From assembly GCF_001269385.1 (NCBI RefSeq), contig NZ_CXOO01000015.1, positions 62,001 to 126,000 of the forward strand: a DNA stretch of 64,000 bases, in the 5' to 3' direction. Of this stretch, positions 10,735 to 20,864 are shown in pieces (position 1 is the stretch's first letter; each line of letters starts with the position of its first letter). The position numbers and the translations under genes were made by a program. Under the pieces are notes generated by a model. That model made no database searches, was not told where the DNA came from, and saw nothing but the letters and a program-made list of their open reading frames with translations. This DNA is from Limnohabitans sp. DM1 (lineage in GTDB: Bacteria > Pseudomonadota > Gammaproteobacteria > Burkholderiales > Burkholderiaceae_C).

Positions 10735-11853
10735 ATGACTGTCATGAACACCCCCCCCACGCCTTCACAGCCCATCCCTCTGGACCAGCCTCTGCCCCAT
10801 CGCAAGATCATTCGCGAATGGCTGATCCCGCTGTCCCAGCGCACCACCGTCCTGGCCTTTGTGCTGCTGATCGTGGACTACGCCCTGTTTTTTGCCCTGA
10901 TCACAGGCACGCTGTATTTCGACGCCATCTGGGCCAAGCTGCTGAGCGGTCTGGCTGCAGGTTTTGTGATCGGGCGCCTGTTCATCATCGGCCACGACGC
11001 CTGCCACCAGAGCCTCACACCCCACCGCGAACTCAACAAGGTGCTCGGCCGCATCGCGTTTTTGCCATCGCTCACGCCCTACAGCCTGTGGGACACCGGC
11101 CACAACGTGGTGCACCACGGCTACACCAACCTCAAAGGTGTGGACTTTGTCTGGACCCCACTGACGGCTGCAGAGTTTGAAGCGCTGTCTCCCATGCAGA
11201 AACTGCTCGAACGTGCCTACCGCAGCGGCTGGGCACCCGGTCTGTATTACATGATCGAGATCTGGTGGAAGCGCGAGTTCTTCCCCAACAAGACCCACAT
11301 GCCCACCCGCCGCCCGATCTTCTTCAAGGACAGTTCGCTGGTGACGGTCTTTGGCGTTCTCTGGATCGCCGCCATTGCCGCCGCCGCCGTGGCCACCGGC
11401 CAGTCGGTCTGGCTGTCGCTGCTGCTGGGCTTTGCCGTGCCCTTCTTCTTCTGGAACACCATGATCGGTTTTGTGGTTTATGTGCACCACACCCATGTCA
11501 AGGTCTCCTGGCACGACAACAAGGCTGCCTGGACCAAGGCCGCGCCCTTCGTGTCGACCACCGTGCACCTGACTTTCCCCTTCAACATCGGCGCACTGAT
11601 GCACCACATCATGGAGCACACCGCCCACCATGTGGACATGAGCGTGCCCCTGTACCGCCTGAAAAAAGCCCAAGCCAAGCTCGAAGAAATGCTGCCCGGC
11701 CGCATCATCGTGCAGCCCTTCTCCTGGAAGTGGTACTTTGAGACGGCCAAGAACTGCAAGCTCTACGACTTCAGCCGCGAGTGCTGGACCGACTTCAAGG
11801 GCACCATGACCAGCCCGGTGCGCGGCAACCTGCCGCCAGTGGCTCAGGCCTGA
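10735..11853 (+). CDS. Membrane fatty acid desaturase
   Basis: A 372-residue di-iron membrane desaturase, which introduces double bonds into membrane acyl chains. All three histidine boxes are present: HDACH, HNVVHH and a late HTAHH in MEHTAHHVD. Several long hydrophobic segments separate them. The ATG at 10735 is chosen; 10744 is a close alternative and a longer upstream frame has no homology. The gene ends in a strong intrinsic terminator. Regiospecificity cannot be read from the sequence. Confidence 0.88.
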   Translation: MTVMNTPPTPSQPIPLDQPLPHRKIIREWLIPLSQRTTVLAFVLLIVDYALFFALITGTLYFDAIWAKLLSGLAAGFVIGRLFIIGHDACHQSLTPHRELNKVLGRIAFLPSLTPYSLWDTGHNVVHHGYTNLKGVDFVWTPLTAAEFEALSPMQKLLERAYRSGWAPGLYYMIEIWWKREFFPNKTHMPTRRPIFFKDSSLVTVFGVLWIAAIAAAAVATGQSVWLSLLLGFAVPFFFWNTMIGFVVYVHHTHVKVSWHDNKAAWTKAAPFVSTTVHLTFPFNIGALMHHIMEHTAHHVDMSVPLYRLKKAQAKLEEMLPGRIIVQPFSWKWYFETAKNCKLYDFSRECWTDFKGTMTSPVRGNLPPVAQA

Positions 11854-11875
11854 TCAGGGCTTCGTTTCACGCCAC

Positions 11876-11903
11876 AAAAAACCCCGCAATGCGGGGTTTT
11901 TTG
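11876..11903 (+). terminator. Intrinsic terminator of the desaturase gene
   Basis: A perfect hairpin of ACCCCGCA against TGCGGGGT sits between an A-run and a T-run, so it can work in both directions. It begins 22 bp after the desaturase stop. Confidence 0.9.
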
Positions 11904-11924
11904 TTATCGGAAATCTGAAGATTT

Positions 11925-12076
11925 ACGTCGGGGCCAAAGCCACCAAACTACCGACACCTCCCCGTAGGTCGGCAGCTTCAGCTCCGACGTTGGTGAATTC
12001 GGCACAGGCTTCACGTCGGGGCTGAAGCCACCGACCTACAAAATAAGCTGTAGGTCGGCAGCTTCAGCCCCGTCGA
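11925..12076. repeat. Family A REP-like cluster (about three units)
   Basis: Alternating forward and inverted units of GTAGGTCGGCAGCTTCAGC and GGGGCTGAAGCCACCGACC fill the gap between the desaturase terminator and the pgk stop. This is the largest family A cluster in the window and has a BIME-like arrangement. Confidence 0.8.
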
Positions 12077-12080
12077 TGCT

Positions 12081-13274
12081 TCAACCGGCAGCGCGCTTGG
12101 CCAGGATCTCGAAAGCAGGCAAGGTCTTGCCTTCCAGGATTTCCAGGAACGCGCCACCGCCCGTGGAGATGTAGCCGACCTGCTTTTCGATGCCGTACTT
12201 GGCTATCGCGGCCAGGGTGTCGCCGCCGCCTGCGATGCTGAACGCGCTGGACTCGGCAATCGCCTGGGCGATGACTTTGGTGCCGTTTTCAAAGGCCGGG
12301 AACTCGAACACGCCCACTGGGCCGTTCCAGACGATGGTGCCTGCCGACTTGAGTTGCGCGGCCAGTTTGGCGGCGGTTTCGGGGCCGATGTCCAGGATCA
12401 TGTCGTCATCCGCCACGTCGGTGGCTTTCTTCACCGTGGCCACGGCGTCGGCTGCAAAGGTCTTGGCGGTCACCACATCGGTCGGGATCGGCACTTCGGC
12501 GCCACGCGCCTTCATGGCCTCGATCACGGCCTGGGCTTCGCCCACCAAGTCCGCTTCGGCCAGGCTCTTGCCGATCTTCAGGCCCGCCGCCAGCATGAAG
12601 GTGTTGGCAATGCCGCCACCCACAATCAGCTGGTCCACGTTTTGCGACAGGCTCTTCAAGATGGTCAGCTTGGTGGACACCTTGGAGCCCGCCACGATGG
12701 CCGCCAGCGGTCGTTTGGGGTTGGCCAGGGCCTGCGTGATGGCGTCGATCTCGGCGGCCAGCAAGGGGCCTGCACAGGCGATGGGCGCGAACTGGGCGAT
12801 GCCGTAAGTCGTGCCTTCAGCGCGGTGCGCGGTACCAAAAGCATCGTTCACGTAGATGTCGCACAGCTGGGCCATCTTGCGGGCCAGCTCTTCGTTGTTC
12901 TTTTTCTCGCCTTTGTTGACGCGGCAATTTTCGAGCAGTACCACTTGGCCGGGGGCGACGGTCACGCCGTCCACCCAGTTGGCGATCAGCGGCACATCAC
13001 GGCCGAGCAGCTCGCCCAGGCGCTTGGCCACAGGGGCCAGCGAGTCTTCGGGTTTGAATTCACCTTCTGTCGGGCGGCCCAGGTGGCTGGTCACCATGAC
13101 GGCGGCGCCTGCGGCCAGCGCCATCTGGATGCAGGGCGCACTGGCACGGATGCGGGTGTCTTCGGTGATGCTGCCGTCATCGGCTTGGGGCACGTTCAAG
13201 TCAGCGCGGATGAACACGCGCTGGTTCTGGGCTTTGCCCTGGGCGCACAGGTCGGAAAAACGGATGACGTTCAT
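12081..13274 (-). CDS. pgk: Phosphoglycerate kinase
   Basis: Transfers phosphate from 1,3-bisphosphoglycerate to ADP in glycolysis, or the reverse. From the ATG at 13274 the protein has 397 residues, normal for the family. It shows [11 protein letters not shown] near the N-terminus, [13 protein letters not shown], the hinge region, and GGGDTLAAI near the C-terminus. A longer frame to 13331 adds residues without homology. Confidence 0.96.
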   Translation of the reverse strand: MNVIRFSDLCAQGKAQNQRVFIRADLNVPQADDGSITEDTRIRASAPCIQMALAAGAAVMVTSHLGRPTEGEFKPEDSLAPVAKRLGELLGRDVPLIANWVDGVTVAPGQVVLLENCRVNKGEKKNNEELARKMAQLCDIYVNDAFGTAHRAEGTTYGIAQFAPIACAGPLLAAEIDAITQALANPKRPLAAIVAGSKVSTKLTILKSLSQNVDQLIVGGGIANTFMLAAGLKIGKSLAEADLVGEAQAVIEAMKARGAEVPIPTDVVTAKTFAADAVATVKKATDVADDDMILDIGPETAAKLAAQLKSAGTIVWNGPVGVFEFPAFENGTKVIAQAIAESSAFSIAGGGDTLAAIAKYGIEKQVGYISTGGGAFLEILEGKTLPAFEILAKRAAG

Positions 13275-13380
13275 GGGGGGACTCGCTTGGGGAAGATGAC
13301 TGCCCGTGATTTTAAAAGCCTGCTCTGACAAGGGCTTACGCCTGGGCCGTTACGAACCCCGAACAAGGCCCGAACCAACG

Positions 13381-13728
13381 CTACCAACCCAGACCCAGGT
13401 GCAGCGGCAGATACACAGCCATGCCCGCCATGATGGTCAGCAGCACATCACGGCGCCAAAAATACACCCCCGCGCCCATGAAGGCCGCAAACAGGCGGGC
13501 GTCTTGCCAGGTGGTGATCAACACCCCTTGCACCGTGACGATTTCGGGCACCACCACGGCTGATAGGGCGGCGATGGGCGCATATTGCAGGCCGCGCTGC
13601 GCCCAGTGGGGCAGCTGCCAGTTTTTGCTGGAGATGAAAAAGAAGCTTCGCGTGATCACCGTGACCAGCGCCAGTCCGACAATGACGGCCAAAGTCCAGA
13701 GATCGGTCCCCGCCCCATTCGTGTTCAT
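13381..13728 (-). CDS. azlD: AzlD-family branched-chain amino acid permease subunit
   Basis: A 115-residue protein with about four hydrophobic segments. It is the small partner of AzlC in exporters of branched-chain amino acids and analogues. The motif TRSFFF near residue 27-31 is typical. Its ATG overlaps the azlC stop by 4 bp, which supports coupling and complex formation at the inner membrane. Confidence 0.85.
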   Translation of the reverse strand: MNTNGAGTDLWTLAVIVGLALVTVITRSFFFISSKNWQLPHWAQRGLQYAPIAALSAVVVPEIVTVQGVLITTWQDARLFAAFMGAGVYFWRRDVLLTIMAGMAVYLPLHLGLGW

Positions 13729-14456
13729 ACAGCGACTCCGGGAGCCGGACGGAGTTTTTCCACCGTGAGGCACAGGATCACCGCCACGGCAATCGCCACC
13801 ACGATGTTGAGCTTGAGCGGCAGGTTGTAGGCCACCACGGCAGCCGCCCCAGCCACCACCGCCGACAAAATGCGCATGCGCGAGCTGGCCAGCGAACACT
13901 GGATGCCCAGCAGGCACAAAATGCCCGCAAAGCCCAGGCCCCAGCTGGGTGGGATCAGATTGGCCAGCGCGATGCCGACAAAGCTCGCCACGATCCATGA
14001 CAGCCAGTTCAAAAAGTCGTTGCCAGCCAGATAGGCCTCCTGCTCATGCCGCTCCTGCGCGGTCTGGCCCGGGTGCGCGTATTTGCGGGTGAAGAGGACA
14101 TAGCTGATGTCGGCCGTCAGGTAGCCGTGCAGCATGCGCTGCCAGCGCGGCAGGTGGATCAAGAACTGGCGCAGATGCAGGCTGAACACCACAAAGCGAA
14201 GGTTCACACAAAAGCCGGTGGCCAGAATCACCCAGGCAGGTGCGCCCGCCACGATGAGCGGAATGGCCGCCAGTTGCGAGCTGCCCGCGAACACCAATAG
14301 CGTCATGGCGCTGGCCTCGAACACGCTCATGCCCGACTTGACCATGGCCACGCCCGTCATCAGGCCCCAGGCGGCAATGCCTGGCGACTGCGGCGACACC
14401 TCGCGCATGCCCAGCACAAAAGCGGGGTGACGGTACAGGCGCGAGAGGAAAAACAT
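13725..14456 (-). CDS. azlC: AzlC-family branched-chain amino acid permease subunit
   Basis: A 243-residue inner-membrane protein of the AzlC/LIV-E family. It includes the conserved VFAGSSQLAAI stretch and a run of hydrophobic helices. The ATG at 14456 overlaps the fmt stop codon, and azlD follows with a 4-bp overlap, so def-fmt-azlC-azlD looks like one operon. The transport substrate is inferred from the family. Confidence 0.87.
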   Translation of the reverse strand: MFFLSRLYRHPAFVLGMREVSPQSPGIAAWGLMTGVAMVKSGMSVFEASAMTLLVFAGSSQLAAIPLIVAGAPAWVILATGFCVNLRFVVFSLHLRQFLIHLPRWQRMLHGYLTADISYVLFTRKYAHPGQTAQERHEQEAYLAGNDFLNWLSWIVASFVGIALANLIPPSWGLGFAGILCLLGIQCSLASSRMRILSAVVAGAAAVVAYNLPLKLNIVVAIAVAVILCLTVEKLRPAPGVAV

Positions 14457-15421
14457 CAGGCCACCACCAGGCGCTGGCCGGGCTGCAAGGGGCAGCCGCG
14501 CAGGAAGTCGGCGGCGCTCAAACGCTTGCCACCGGGGCGTTGCAGTTGCGTGAGGCACAGCTGGCCTTGCCCGCAGGCCACGCGCACGCCGCTGGCGTCG
14601 GCCTGCACCAAGGTGCCGGGCTCGGCAGGGCGTGGCAAGGGCTCGGCCACGGCTTGCCAGAGCTTGAGGGTTTCGGTGCCTGCCTCGGTGGTCAGCGGCA
14701 CGGTCATGCCCGGGAAAGGGTCGAAGGCACGGATGCGCCGCGCCAGCACCTCGGCACTCAAGGCCCAGTCGAGCGCGGCTTCGGCTTTTTCAATCTTGTG
14801 CGCGTAGTTCACGCCTTCACTCGGTTGGGGCTGGCGCTGCAACTGGTCGATGTCGGCCAGGGCCTGCACGATGGCCTCGCCGCCTAAAGCGGCCAGACGG
14901 TCGTGCAGCACGGCGGTGGTGTCGGTTGGCCAGATGGTCTCGTCGCGCACCAGCAGCATGTCGCCCGTGTCCAGGCCCGCGTCCATCTGCATGATGGTGA
15001 TGCCGGTTTGGCTGTCACCCGCCTCGATGGCGCGATGGATGGGCGCCGCACCGCGCCAGCGCGGCAAGAGGGACGCATGGATGTTCAGGCACCCGCGTGG
15101 CGGCAAATCCAGCACCCACTGCGGCAAGATCAGACCGTAGGCCGCCACGATCATGGCGTCGGCTTGCGCAGCAAGCAAGGCCTCGCGGGCTGCGGCGGCG
15201 TCTTCGGGGTATTTGCCGTCCAGGCGCAGGCTGCGCGGCTGGGCCACGGGCACGCCGTGCGCCAGCGCCCACTGCTTGACGGGCGAGGCCTGCAGCTTCA
15301 TGCCGCGCCCGGCGGGCCGGTCGGGTTGGGTCAGCACCAGCACGATGTCGTGGCCTGCCGCGTGCAGGGCGGCCAGCGCCACCTGGGCAAATTCGGGCGT
15401 GCCCGCAAAAATCAAACGCAT
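14456..15421 (-). CDS. fmt: Methionyl-tRNA formyltransferase
   Basis: Formylates initiator Met-tRNA using 10-formyltetrahydrofolate. The 321-residue protein starts [12 protein letters not shown] and carries the catalytic region [18 protein letters not shown]. The C-terminal tRNA-binding domain is complete. The ATG at 15421 is set by homology. It follows def by 20 bp, the usual def-fmt pairing. Confidence 0.96.
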   Translation of the reverse strand: MRLIFAGTPEFAQVALAALHAAGHDIVLVLTQPDRPAGRGMKLQASPVKQWALAHGVPVAQPRSLRLDGKYPEDAAAAREALLAAQADAMIVAAYGLILPQWVLDLPPRGCLNIHASLLPRWRGAAPIHRAIEAGDSQTGITIMQMDAGLDTGDMLLVRDETIWPTDTTAVLHDRLAALGGEAIVQALADIDQLQRQPQPSEGVNYAHKIEKAEAALDWALSAEVLARRIRAFDPFPGMTVPLTTEAGTETLKLWQAVAEPLPRPAEPGTLVQADASGVRVACGQGQLCLTQLQRPGGKRLSAADFLRGCPLQPGQRLVVA

Positions 15422-15441
15422 GAACGGTTCTTCAAAAGGGA

Positions 15442-15948
15442 TCAGCGCCCGGCTTTTTGGGCTTTGACCATCTTGGTCTTGATCCGGCCTTGCTTGAGCG
15501 GCGAGAGGTATTCCACAAACACCTTGCCCATCAGGTGGTCCAGCTCGTGCTGGATGCAAATGGCCAGCATGCCCTCGGCCTCGATCGTGCGGCTTTGGCC
15601 ATCGCGGTCCAAGGCCGTGACCTTCACTTTGGTCGCGCGCTCCACGCCGTCGTAAATGCCGGGCACCGACAGGCAACCCTCCTCGCCCTTGACGCGCTCC
15701 TCATTCATCCAGGTGATCTCGGGGTTGATCAGCACCATGGGCTGGTTGCGCTCCTCAGACGTGTCGATCACCACCAGGCGCTCGTGCACATCGATCTGTG
15801 AGGCGGCCAGGCCAATGCCACCGGCCTCGTACATGGTTTCAACCATGTCGTCGATCAGGGCGTGGATGCGGGCGTCCACCGCTTGCACGGGTTTGGCCAC
15901 CTTGTGCAGGCGAGGGTCTGGGTAGCAAAGGATGGGAAGCAGGGCCAT
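15442..15948 (-). CDS. def: Peptide deformylase
   Basis: Removes the formyl group from nascent N-termini. The 168-residue protein has all three motifs: GIGLAASQ (44-51), EEGCLSVPG with the metal cysteine at 92, and HELDH (134-138) with two metal histidines and the catalytic glutamate. It is first gene of def-fmt-azlCD and divergent from dprA across 195 bp. Confidence 0.97.
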   Translation of the reverse strand: MALLPILCYPDPRLHKVAKPVQAVDARIHALIDDMVETMYEAGGIGLAASQIDVHERLVVIDTSEERNQPMVLINPEITWMNEERVKGEEGCLSVPGIYDGVERATKVKVTALDRDGQSRTIEAEGMLAICIQHELDHLMGKVFVEYLSPLKQGRIKTKMVKAQKAGR

Positions 15949-16143
15949 GGGTCAAGAGCTAGAAGAAACCAATCCTGTATTGTCCCTAATTTTGAAAGCG
16001 TCTGCCCCTCCAAGCCCGTTGTTTGAGGTGCAAAAGCTGCGGCCACGCGCTTTCTGGCCTCAATCCTGTGTCCTTGGCATCGCGCCAGCTTTGGCCCACA
16101 ATGCCTGCACAGACGGCTTTCAAGGCTGCACAGGGAGAGACAC

Positions 16144-17316
16144 ATGATGGACAGCTCTGAAGAATTGGGTGCCTGGTTGCGCCTGGCGCTCACCAACGGG
16201 GTGGGCCCCGAAACCGCCCGCAACCTGATGGCCGCGCTTGGCGAACCCCAGGCCATCTTTGCGCAAACAGAATCGGCCTTGCGCCAGATCGTCTCGCCCC
16301 AGCAGTCCAAGGCCCTGCGCCAAACACCCGCAGGCTGGGCAGAACTCACCGCTGAAACCTGGCAATGGCTGCAAGCCGATGGACCGTCTGCCCAGACGCG
16401 TGCCGTGCTCACGCTGGGGGATGCCGACTACCCGGCCCCGCTGCTGCAAATCCCAGACCCACCCCTGATGCTGTACGCCCTGGGCCAAGTCAGCGCCCTG
16501 CGCCATTTGCATGTGGACCGGTCCTTGGCCATGGTCGGCAGCCGCAACCCCACACCACAAGGCGCTGTCAACGCCCGGGAATTTGCGCGCAGCCTGGCCG
16601 CCAGCGGGTTGACCATCGTCTCGGGCCTGGCCTTGGGGGTGGATGGCGCCGCGCACGAAGGCGCCCTGCAAGGCGCACAAGCGGGAGGACAACCCGGCGC
16701 ATTGGCCACCATCGCGGTGGTGGGCACTGGGCTGGACCGGGTCTACCCCCGCCAGCACCGCGACCTGGCGCACCGCATCACGGCTTCAGGCCTGATCCTG
16801 AGCGAATACCCGCTGGGCACGCCGCCATTGGCGCACCACTTCCCCAGGCGCAATCGCCTGATTTCCGGCCTGTCTCAAGCCACCCTGGTGGTCGAAGCGG
16901 CCTTGCAGTCGGGCTCGCTCATCACGGCCAAACAGGCGCTGGAGCAAGGTCGCGACGTGATGGCCATTCCCGGCTCCATCCACTCCGCACAGGCCAAAGG
17001 CTGCCACGCCCTCATCAAACAAGGCGCCAAATTGGTCGAATCGGCCCAGGACGTGCTCGAAGAACTGCGCATGAGCGATCCCTTCGCCCAGGTGCCACTC
17101 GCCCTGGATTCCTCTCCTACGGCCTCATCCCATCAAGAATCCGACGAGGATGAACTGCTCCAGCACATGGGCCACGACCCGGTGAGCCTGGACGCCCTGC
17201 AAGCACGTTGCGGCTGGCCCACCGCCCAGCTGCAAGCGCAGCTGCTGGAGCTGGAATTGATGGGGCAAGTGGGCCGTCTGCCAGGCGGCTTGTTTCAGCG
17301 CATCGGGTCTGCATAG
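16144..17316 (+). CDS. dprA: DNA-processing protein DprA
   Basis: DprA loads RecA onto incoming single strands during natural transformation. The 390-residue protein has an N-terminal helical SAM-like region and a central Rossmann-fold DprA domain (MVGSRNPTPQG, VSGLALGVDGAAHEGAL, GTGLDRVYPRQH, FPRRNRLISGLS). A C-terminal winged-helix-like region follows an acidic linker. All parts appear intact. Confidence 0.95.
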   Translation: MMDSSEELGAWLRLALTNGVGPETARNLMAALGEPQAIFAQTESALRQIVSPQQSKALRQTPAGWAELTAETWQWLQADGPSAQTRAVLTLGDADYPAPLLQIPDPPLMLYALGQVSALRHLHVDRSLAMVGSRNPTPQGAVNAREFARSLAASGLTIVSGLALGVDGAAHEGALQGAQAGGQPGALATIAVVGTGLDRVYPRQHRDLAHRITASGLILSEYPLGTPPLAHHFPRRNRLISGLSQATLVVEAALQSGSLITAKQALEQGRDVMAIPGSIHSAQAKGCHALIKQGAKLVESAQDVLEELRMSDPFAQVPLALDSSPTASSHQESDEDELLQHMGHDPVSLDALQARCGWPTAQLQAQLLELELMGQVGRLPGGLFQRIGSA

Positions 17317-17343
17317 GGGATGCAGGCTTCGGCGCAGGCCCCA

Positions 17344-17393
17344 TGTCGGACCTGAAGGTGCCGACCTACAAATACTGCCCCGTAGGTCGATAG
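17344..17393. repeat. Family A repeat
   Basis: Contains TGTCGGACCTGAAGGTGCCGACCTAC followed by CGTAGGTCGATAG, two facing arms of family A. It sits between the dprA stop and the secF terminator. The first part is almost identical to the copy at 35,884. Confidence 0.65.
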
Positions 17394-17401
17394 CCAAAAC
17401 A

Positions 17402-17423
17402 AAGGGCACCCGAAGGTGCCCTT
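17402..17423 (-). terminator. Intrinsic terminator after secF
   Basis: The stem AAGGGCACC/GGTGCCCTT has a four-base loop. On the minus strand it is followed by TTTGTTTT, which suits termination of yajC-secD-secF. The plus-strand side has TTGTTTGTT and may also end dprA transcripts. Confidence 0.8.
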
Positions 17424-17441
17424 GTTTGTTGGGGTGAGGTC

Positions 17442-18392
17442 TTAGACCACCGCGCCCGAGTTTTCGTCGTTCGGGTCGTTGTCTTTCTTGATCGGCTTGA
17501 TCAGATCTTCGCGCTGCAAGCCCAGCCACATGGCAATGGCGGCGGCCACGAACACCGACGAGTAAATGCCAAACAAGATGCCGATGGTCAGCGCCATGGC
17601 AAAGTAGTGCAGGGTTTCGCCACCGAACAGCAGCATGGACAACACCATGATCTGGGTCGAGCCGTGGGTGATGATGGTGCGGCTGATGGTGGAGGTGATC
17701 GCGTTGTCAATCACTTCGACCGTGTTCATCTTGCGGTAGCGGCGGAAGTTCTCGCGAATCCGGTCAAAAATCACCACCGACTCGTTGACCGAGTAACCCA
17801 GCACCGCCAGCACCGCCGCGAGCACCGCCAGTGAAAATTCCCATTGGAAGAAGGCAAAAAAGCCCAGGATGATGATCACGTCGTGCAAGTTGGCGATGAT
17901 GGCCGAGACGGCGAACTTCCACTCGAAGCGGATCGCCAAATAAATCATGATGCCGACCACCACAAAGGCCAAGGCCTTCAGCCCGTCTTCGGCCAGCTCG
18001 TCGCCCACTTGCGGGCCAACGAACTCGGTGCGCCGCAAGGTCACATCAGGGTCATTGGCTTTAAGAGCCGTTAAAACCTTTTCGCTTTGCTGGGCCGAGC
18101 TCACGCCTTTTTGCGCGGGCAACCTGATCATCACATCGCGTGCCGAGCCGAAGTTCTGCACCTGCACTTCTGAAAAGCCAAGCGTGGCCACCGTGCCACG
18201 CACCTTTTGCAGGTCGGCGGGTTGGCTGTAACTCACTTCCATCAAAGTGCCGCCCGTGAACTCCACCGACAGGTGCAGGCCACGGCTGAACAAGAAGAAG
18301 ACCGCCAAGGCAAAGGTCACGAAGGAAATCACGTTGAAGACCAACGCGTTCTTCATGAACGGGATGTCTTTTCTGATTTTGAACAATTCCAT
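17442..18392 (-). CDS. secF: Protein translocase subunit SecF
   Basis: An inner-membrane component that works with SecD to drive late steps of Sec export using the proton gradient. The 316-residue protein has an N-terminal membrane segment, the periplasmic VEFTGGTLMEV region and a C-terminal RND-type bundle with YSVNESVVIFDRIREN. It follows secD by 12 bp. Confidence 0.96.
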   Translation of the reverse strand: MELFKIRKDIPFMKNALVFNVISFVTFALAVFFLFSRGLHLSVEFTGGTLMEVSYSQPADLQKVRGTVATLGFSEVQVQNFGSARDVMIRLPAQKGVSSAQQSEKVLTALKANDPDVTLRRTEFVGPQVGDELAEDGLKALAFVVVGIMIYLAIRFEWKFAVSAIIANLHDVIIILGFFAFFQWEFSLAVLAAVLAVLGYSVNESVVIFDRIRENFRRYRKMNTVEVIDNAITSTISRTIITHGSTQIMVLSMLLFGGETLHYFAMALTIGILFGIYSSVFVAAAIAMWLGLQREDLIKPIKKDNDPNDENSGAVV

Positions 18393-18404
18393 GGTCTTTT
18401 CCCC

Positions 18405-20285
18405 TTAGTCGGCTTTCACCGCAGTGCCAGCCTCGGGCCGCCAGACGGTGCCAATCGACACCGATTTGAGTTTTTTCTTGCCACCGTACCAAAGGTTGAC
18501 CAAGCCACGCGAGAAGAACACCGCCGAGAACATGCTCGTCAAGATGCCGATGCAGTGCACCACCGCAAAGCCGCGCACCGGGCCGGAACCAAAGGCCAGC
18601 AAGGCCACACCCGCGATCAGCGTGGTGATGTTGGAGTCAAAAATCGTGGCCCAGGCGCGGTCGTAGCCCGCGTGGATGGCGGCCTGAGGGCTTGCGCCAT
18701 TGCGCAGCTCTTCACGCACGCGCTCGTTGATCAGCACGTTCGAGTCGATCGCCATGCCCAGCGCCAGCGCCATCGCGGCCATGCCCGGCAGGGTCAAGGT
18801 CGCTTGCAGCATCGACAAAATGGCCACCAGGAACAACAAGTTCACACCCAGCGCAATGCCGGAGAACAAACCGAACATGGCGTAGTAAATGACCATAAAA
18901 GCCACAATGACGAGGAAACCCCAGGTCACGCTGTTGAAGCCTTTGGCGATGTTTTCAGCGCCCAGGCTCGGGCCAATGGTGCGCTCTTCGATGATTTCCA
19001 TGGGCGCGGCCAGCGAGCCGGCACGCAGCAGCAGCGCGGTGTCGTTGGCTTCGGCCGTGGTCATGCGGCCCGAAATCTGCACGCGCCCGCCGCCGATCTC
19101 GGCGCGGATCACCGGAGCGGTGACCACTTCGCCCTTGCCCTTTTCGAACAAGATGATGGCCATGCGCTTGCCCACGTTGTCGCGCGTCACGTCCTTGAAG
19201 ATGCGGGCGCCTTTGGCGTCCAGCGTCAGGTTGACCACGGGCTCTTGCGTCTGGCTGTCAAAGCCAGGCTGGGCGTCGGTCAGGTTGTCGCCCGTGAGCA
19301 CCACTTGCTTCTTGACGATCAAGGGGCGGCCATCGCGCTCCAAGTAACGCTCAGCCCCAAAGGGGACGATGCCGCCAGCTTGTTCAGCCGCACGCGCTTC
19401 GGTGCTTTCATCAACCATGCGCACTTCCAGGGTGGCGGTGCGGCCCAGAATGTCTTTGGCCTTGGCCGTGTCTTGTACGCCGGGCAGCTGCACCACGATG
19501 CGGTCCAGGCCCTGCTGCTGAATCACCGGCTCGGCCACGCCCAGCTCGTTGATCCGGTTGTGCAGCGTGGTGATATTTTGCTTGAGCGCCTGCTCTTGCA
19601 CTTTGCGGGCGGCTTCGGGCTTGATGCTGGCCGTCAGGCGGAACTCGCTGCCATCGGGCACGTCCTGCGTTTGCAGGTCAGGAAACTGGGCCGACAGCAC
19701 GCGCTTGGCCGCTTCAAGTTGCTGCGCATCACGCAGACGCACTTCAATGCTGGCGCCGTTGCGGCTGATACCGCCGTGGCGCACGTCTTTTTCGCGCAGC
19801 AAGCTGCGCAAGTCACCCGTGATGGATTCCACCTTTTGCGTCAAAGCCGCTTGCATGTCCACCTGCAGCATGAAGTGCACGCCGCCGCGCAAGTCCAGCC
19901 CCAGGTACATGGGCGCTGCGTGCAAGGCACTGAGCCAGGCGGGCGAGCGCGACACCAGATTGAGCGCCACCACAAACTGAGGGTTGGCCGCATCTGGAAT
20001 CAGGGCTTTTTGAACCGCGTCCTTGGCCTTGAGCTGCTCGTCAGTGCTGTTAAAGCGGGCGCGGATGGAGCCGCCTTCGAGCGCCACGCTCTGGGCGCTC
20101 ACGCCCGCGGCCTTGAGGGCGTCTTCGACTTTTTGCAGAGTCCCAGTGTCCACTTTGATGGTGGCCTTGCCCGAAGACACTTGCACCGCAGGTGCCTCAC
20201 CAAAGAAGTTGGGCAGGGTGTAGACCACCCCCAGCAACAATGCGATCACGATGATCGCGTATTTCCAGACCGGGTAACGGTTCAT
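18405..20285 (-). CDS. secD: Protein translocase subunit SecD
   Basis: Partner of SecF in the Sec translocon. The 626-residue length is typical for proteobacteria. Visible features are the N-terminal anchor, LGLDLRGGVHFMLQVD, the periplasmic P1 head, and the membrane motif ALGMAIDSNVLINERVREEL. It lies between yajC and secF in the standard order. Confidence 0.97.
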   Translation of the reverse strand: MNRYPVWKYAIIVIALLLGVVYTLPNFFGEAPAVQVSSGKATIKVDTGTLQKVEDALKAAGVSAQSVALEGGSIRARFNSTDEQLKAKDAVQKALIPDAANPQFVVALNLVSRSPAWLSALHAAPMYLGLDLRGGVHFMLQVDMQAALTQKVESITGDLRSLLREKDVRHGGISRNGASIEVRLRDAQQLEAAKRVLSAQFPDLQTQDVPDGSEFRLTASIKPEAARKVQEQALKQNITTLHNRINELGVAEPVIQQQGLDRIVVQLPGVQDTAKAKDILGRTATLEVRMVDESTEARAAEQAGGIVPFGAERYLERDGRPLIVKKQVVLTGDNLTDAQPGFDSQTQEPVVNLTLDAKGARIFKDVTRDNVGKRMAIILFEKGKGEVVTAPVIRAEIGGGRVQISGRMTTAEANDTALLLRAGSLAAPMEIIEERTIGPSLGAENIAKGFNSVTWGFLVIVAFMVIYYAMFGLFSGIALGVNLLFLVAILSMLQATLTLPGMAAMALALGMAIDSNVLINERVREELRNGASPQAAIHAGYDRAWATIFDSNITTLIAGVALLAFGSGPVRGFAVVHCIGILTSMFSAVFFSRGLVNLWYGGKKKLKSVSIGTVWRPEAGTAVKAD

Positions 20286-20356
20286 AGGGACTCGCGTACA
20301 GGATGAAAAAATCGGGGCATCGTGCGCCCCTCTGAAAAAACCGCTTGCGGTCTGAA

Positions 20357-20689
20357 TTACTTCAGTGTGCCTTTGGGCAAGACCTGCACCACTGCGCTGC
20401 GCTGCATCTGCACTTCCACACCGGAGGCAATTTCCACACCGATGTTGCTGTCGCCGATTTTGCTGACTTTGCCCAGCAAACCGCCAGCGGTGACGACTTC
20501 ATCGCCCTTGGCCAAGGCGTCAATCATGGCTCGGTGCTCTTTTTGCTTTTTCATCTGGGGGCGGATCATGACGAAATACAGCACCGCGAACATCAGCAGC
20601 AAAGGCAGCATGCTCATCAGGGTGGACTGCATGTCGCCACCGGCAGCGGCTGCAGGAGCGGTTTGGGCAAAAGCGGAAGAAATGAACAT
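20357..20689 (-). CDS. yajC: Preprotein translocase accessory protein YajC
   Basis: A 110-residue single-span membrane protein that associates with SecDF. It has a hydrophobic helix (MLPLLLMFAVLYFVMI) followed by RPQMKKQKEH, then a beta-rich tail with GDEVVTAGGLLGKV. The ATG at 20689 has GGAG upstream. It is 71 bp before secD. Confidence 0.95.
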   Translation of the reverse strand: MFISSAFAQTAPAAAAGGDMQSTLMSMLPLLLMFAVLYFVMIRPQMKKQKEHRAMIDALAKGDEVVTAGGLLGKVSKIGDSNIGVEIASGVEVQMQRSAVVQVLPKGTLK

Positions 20690-20864
20690 GGGTAACTCCA
20701 CAAAAACTGTATAGATGTCTTCTGCAAGCGCTCACACAAGGCCAGGGTTTGCAGACCAAGCCGGGATTGTATGCGGGGCTATGATGACCCCCTGATTTGA
20801 CTGACTCTCAAGGCTTGGGACCGGGTTTGAGCCCCCCTTTGACCTTGCCCCTGAAAGCACACCC

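Noticed and set aside
18207..20306. 699-codon plus-strand frame opposite secD
   Set aside because: Antisense to a strongly conserved gene, with no domain in its translation.
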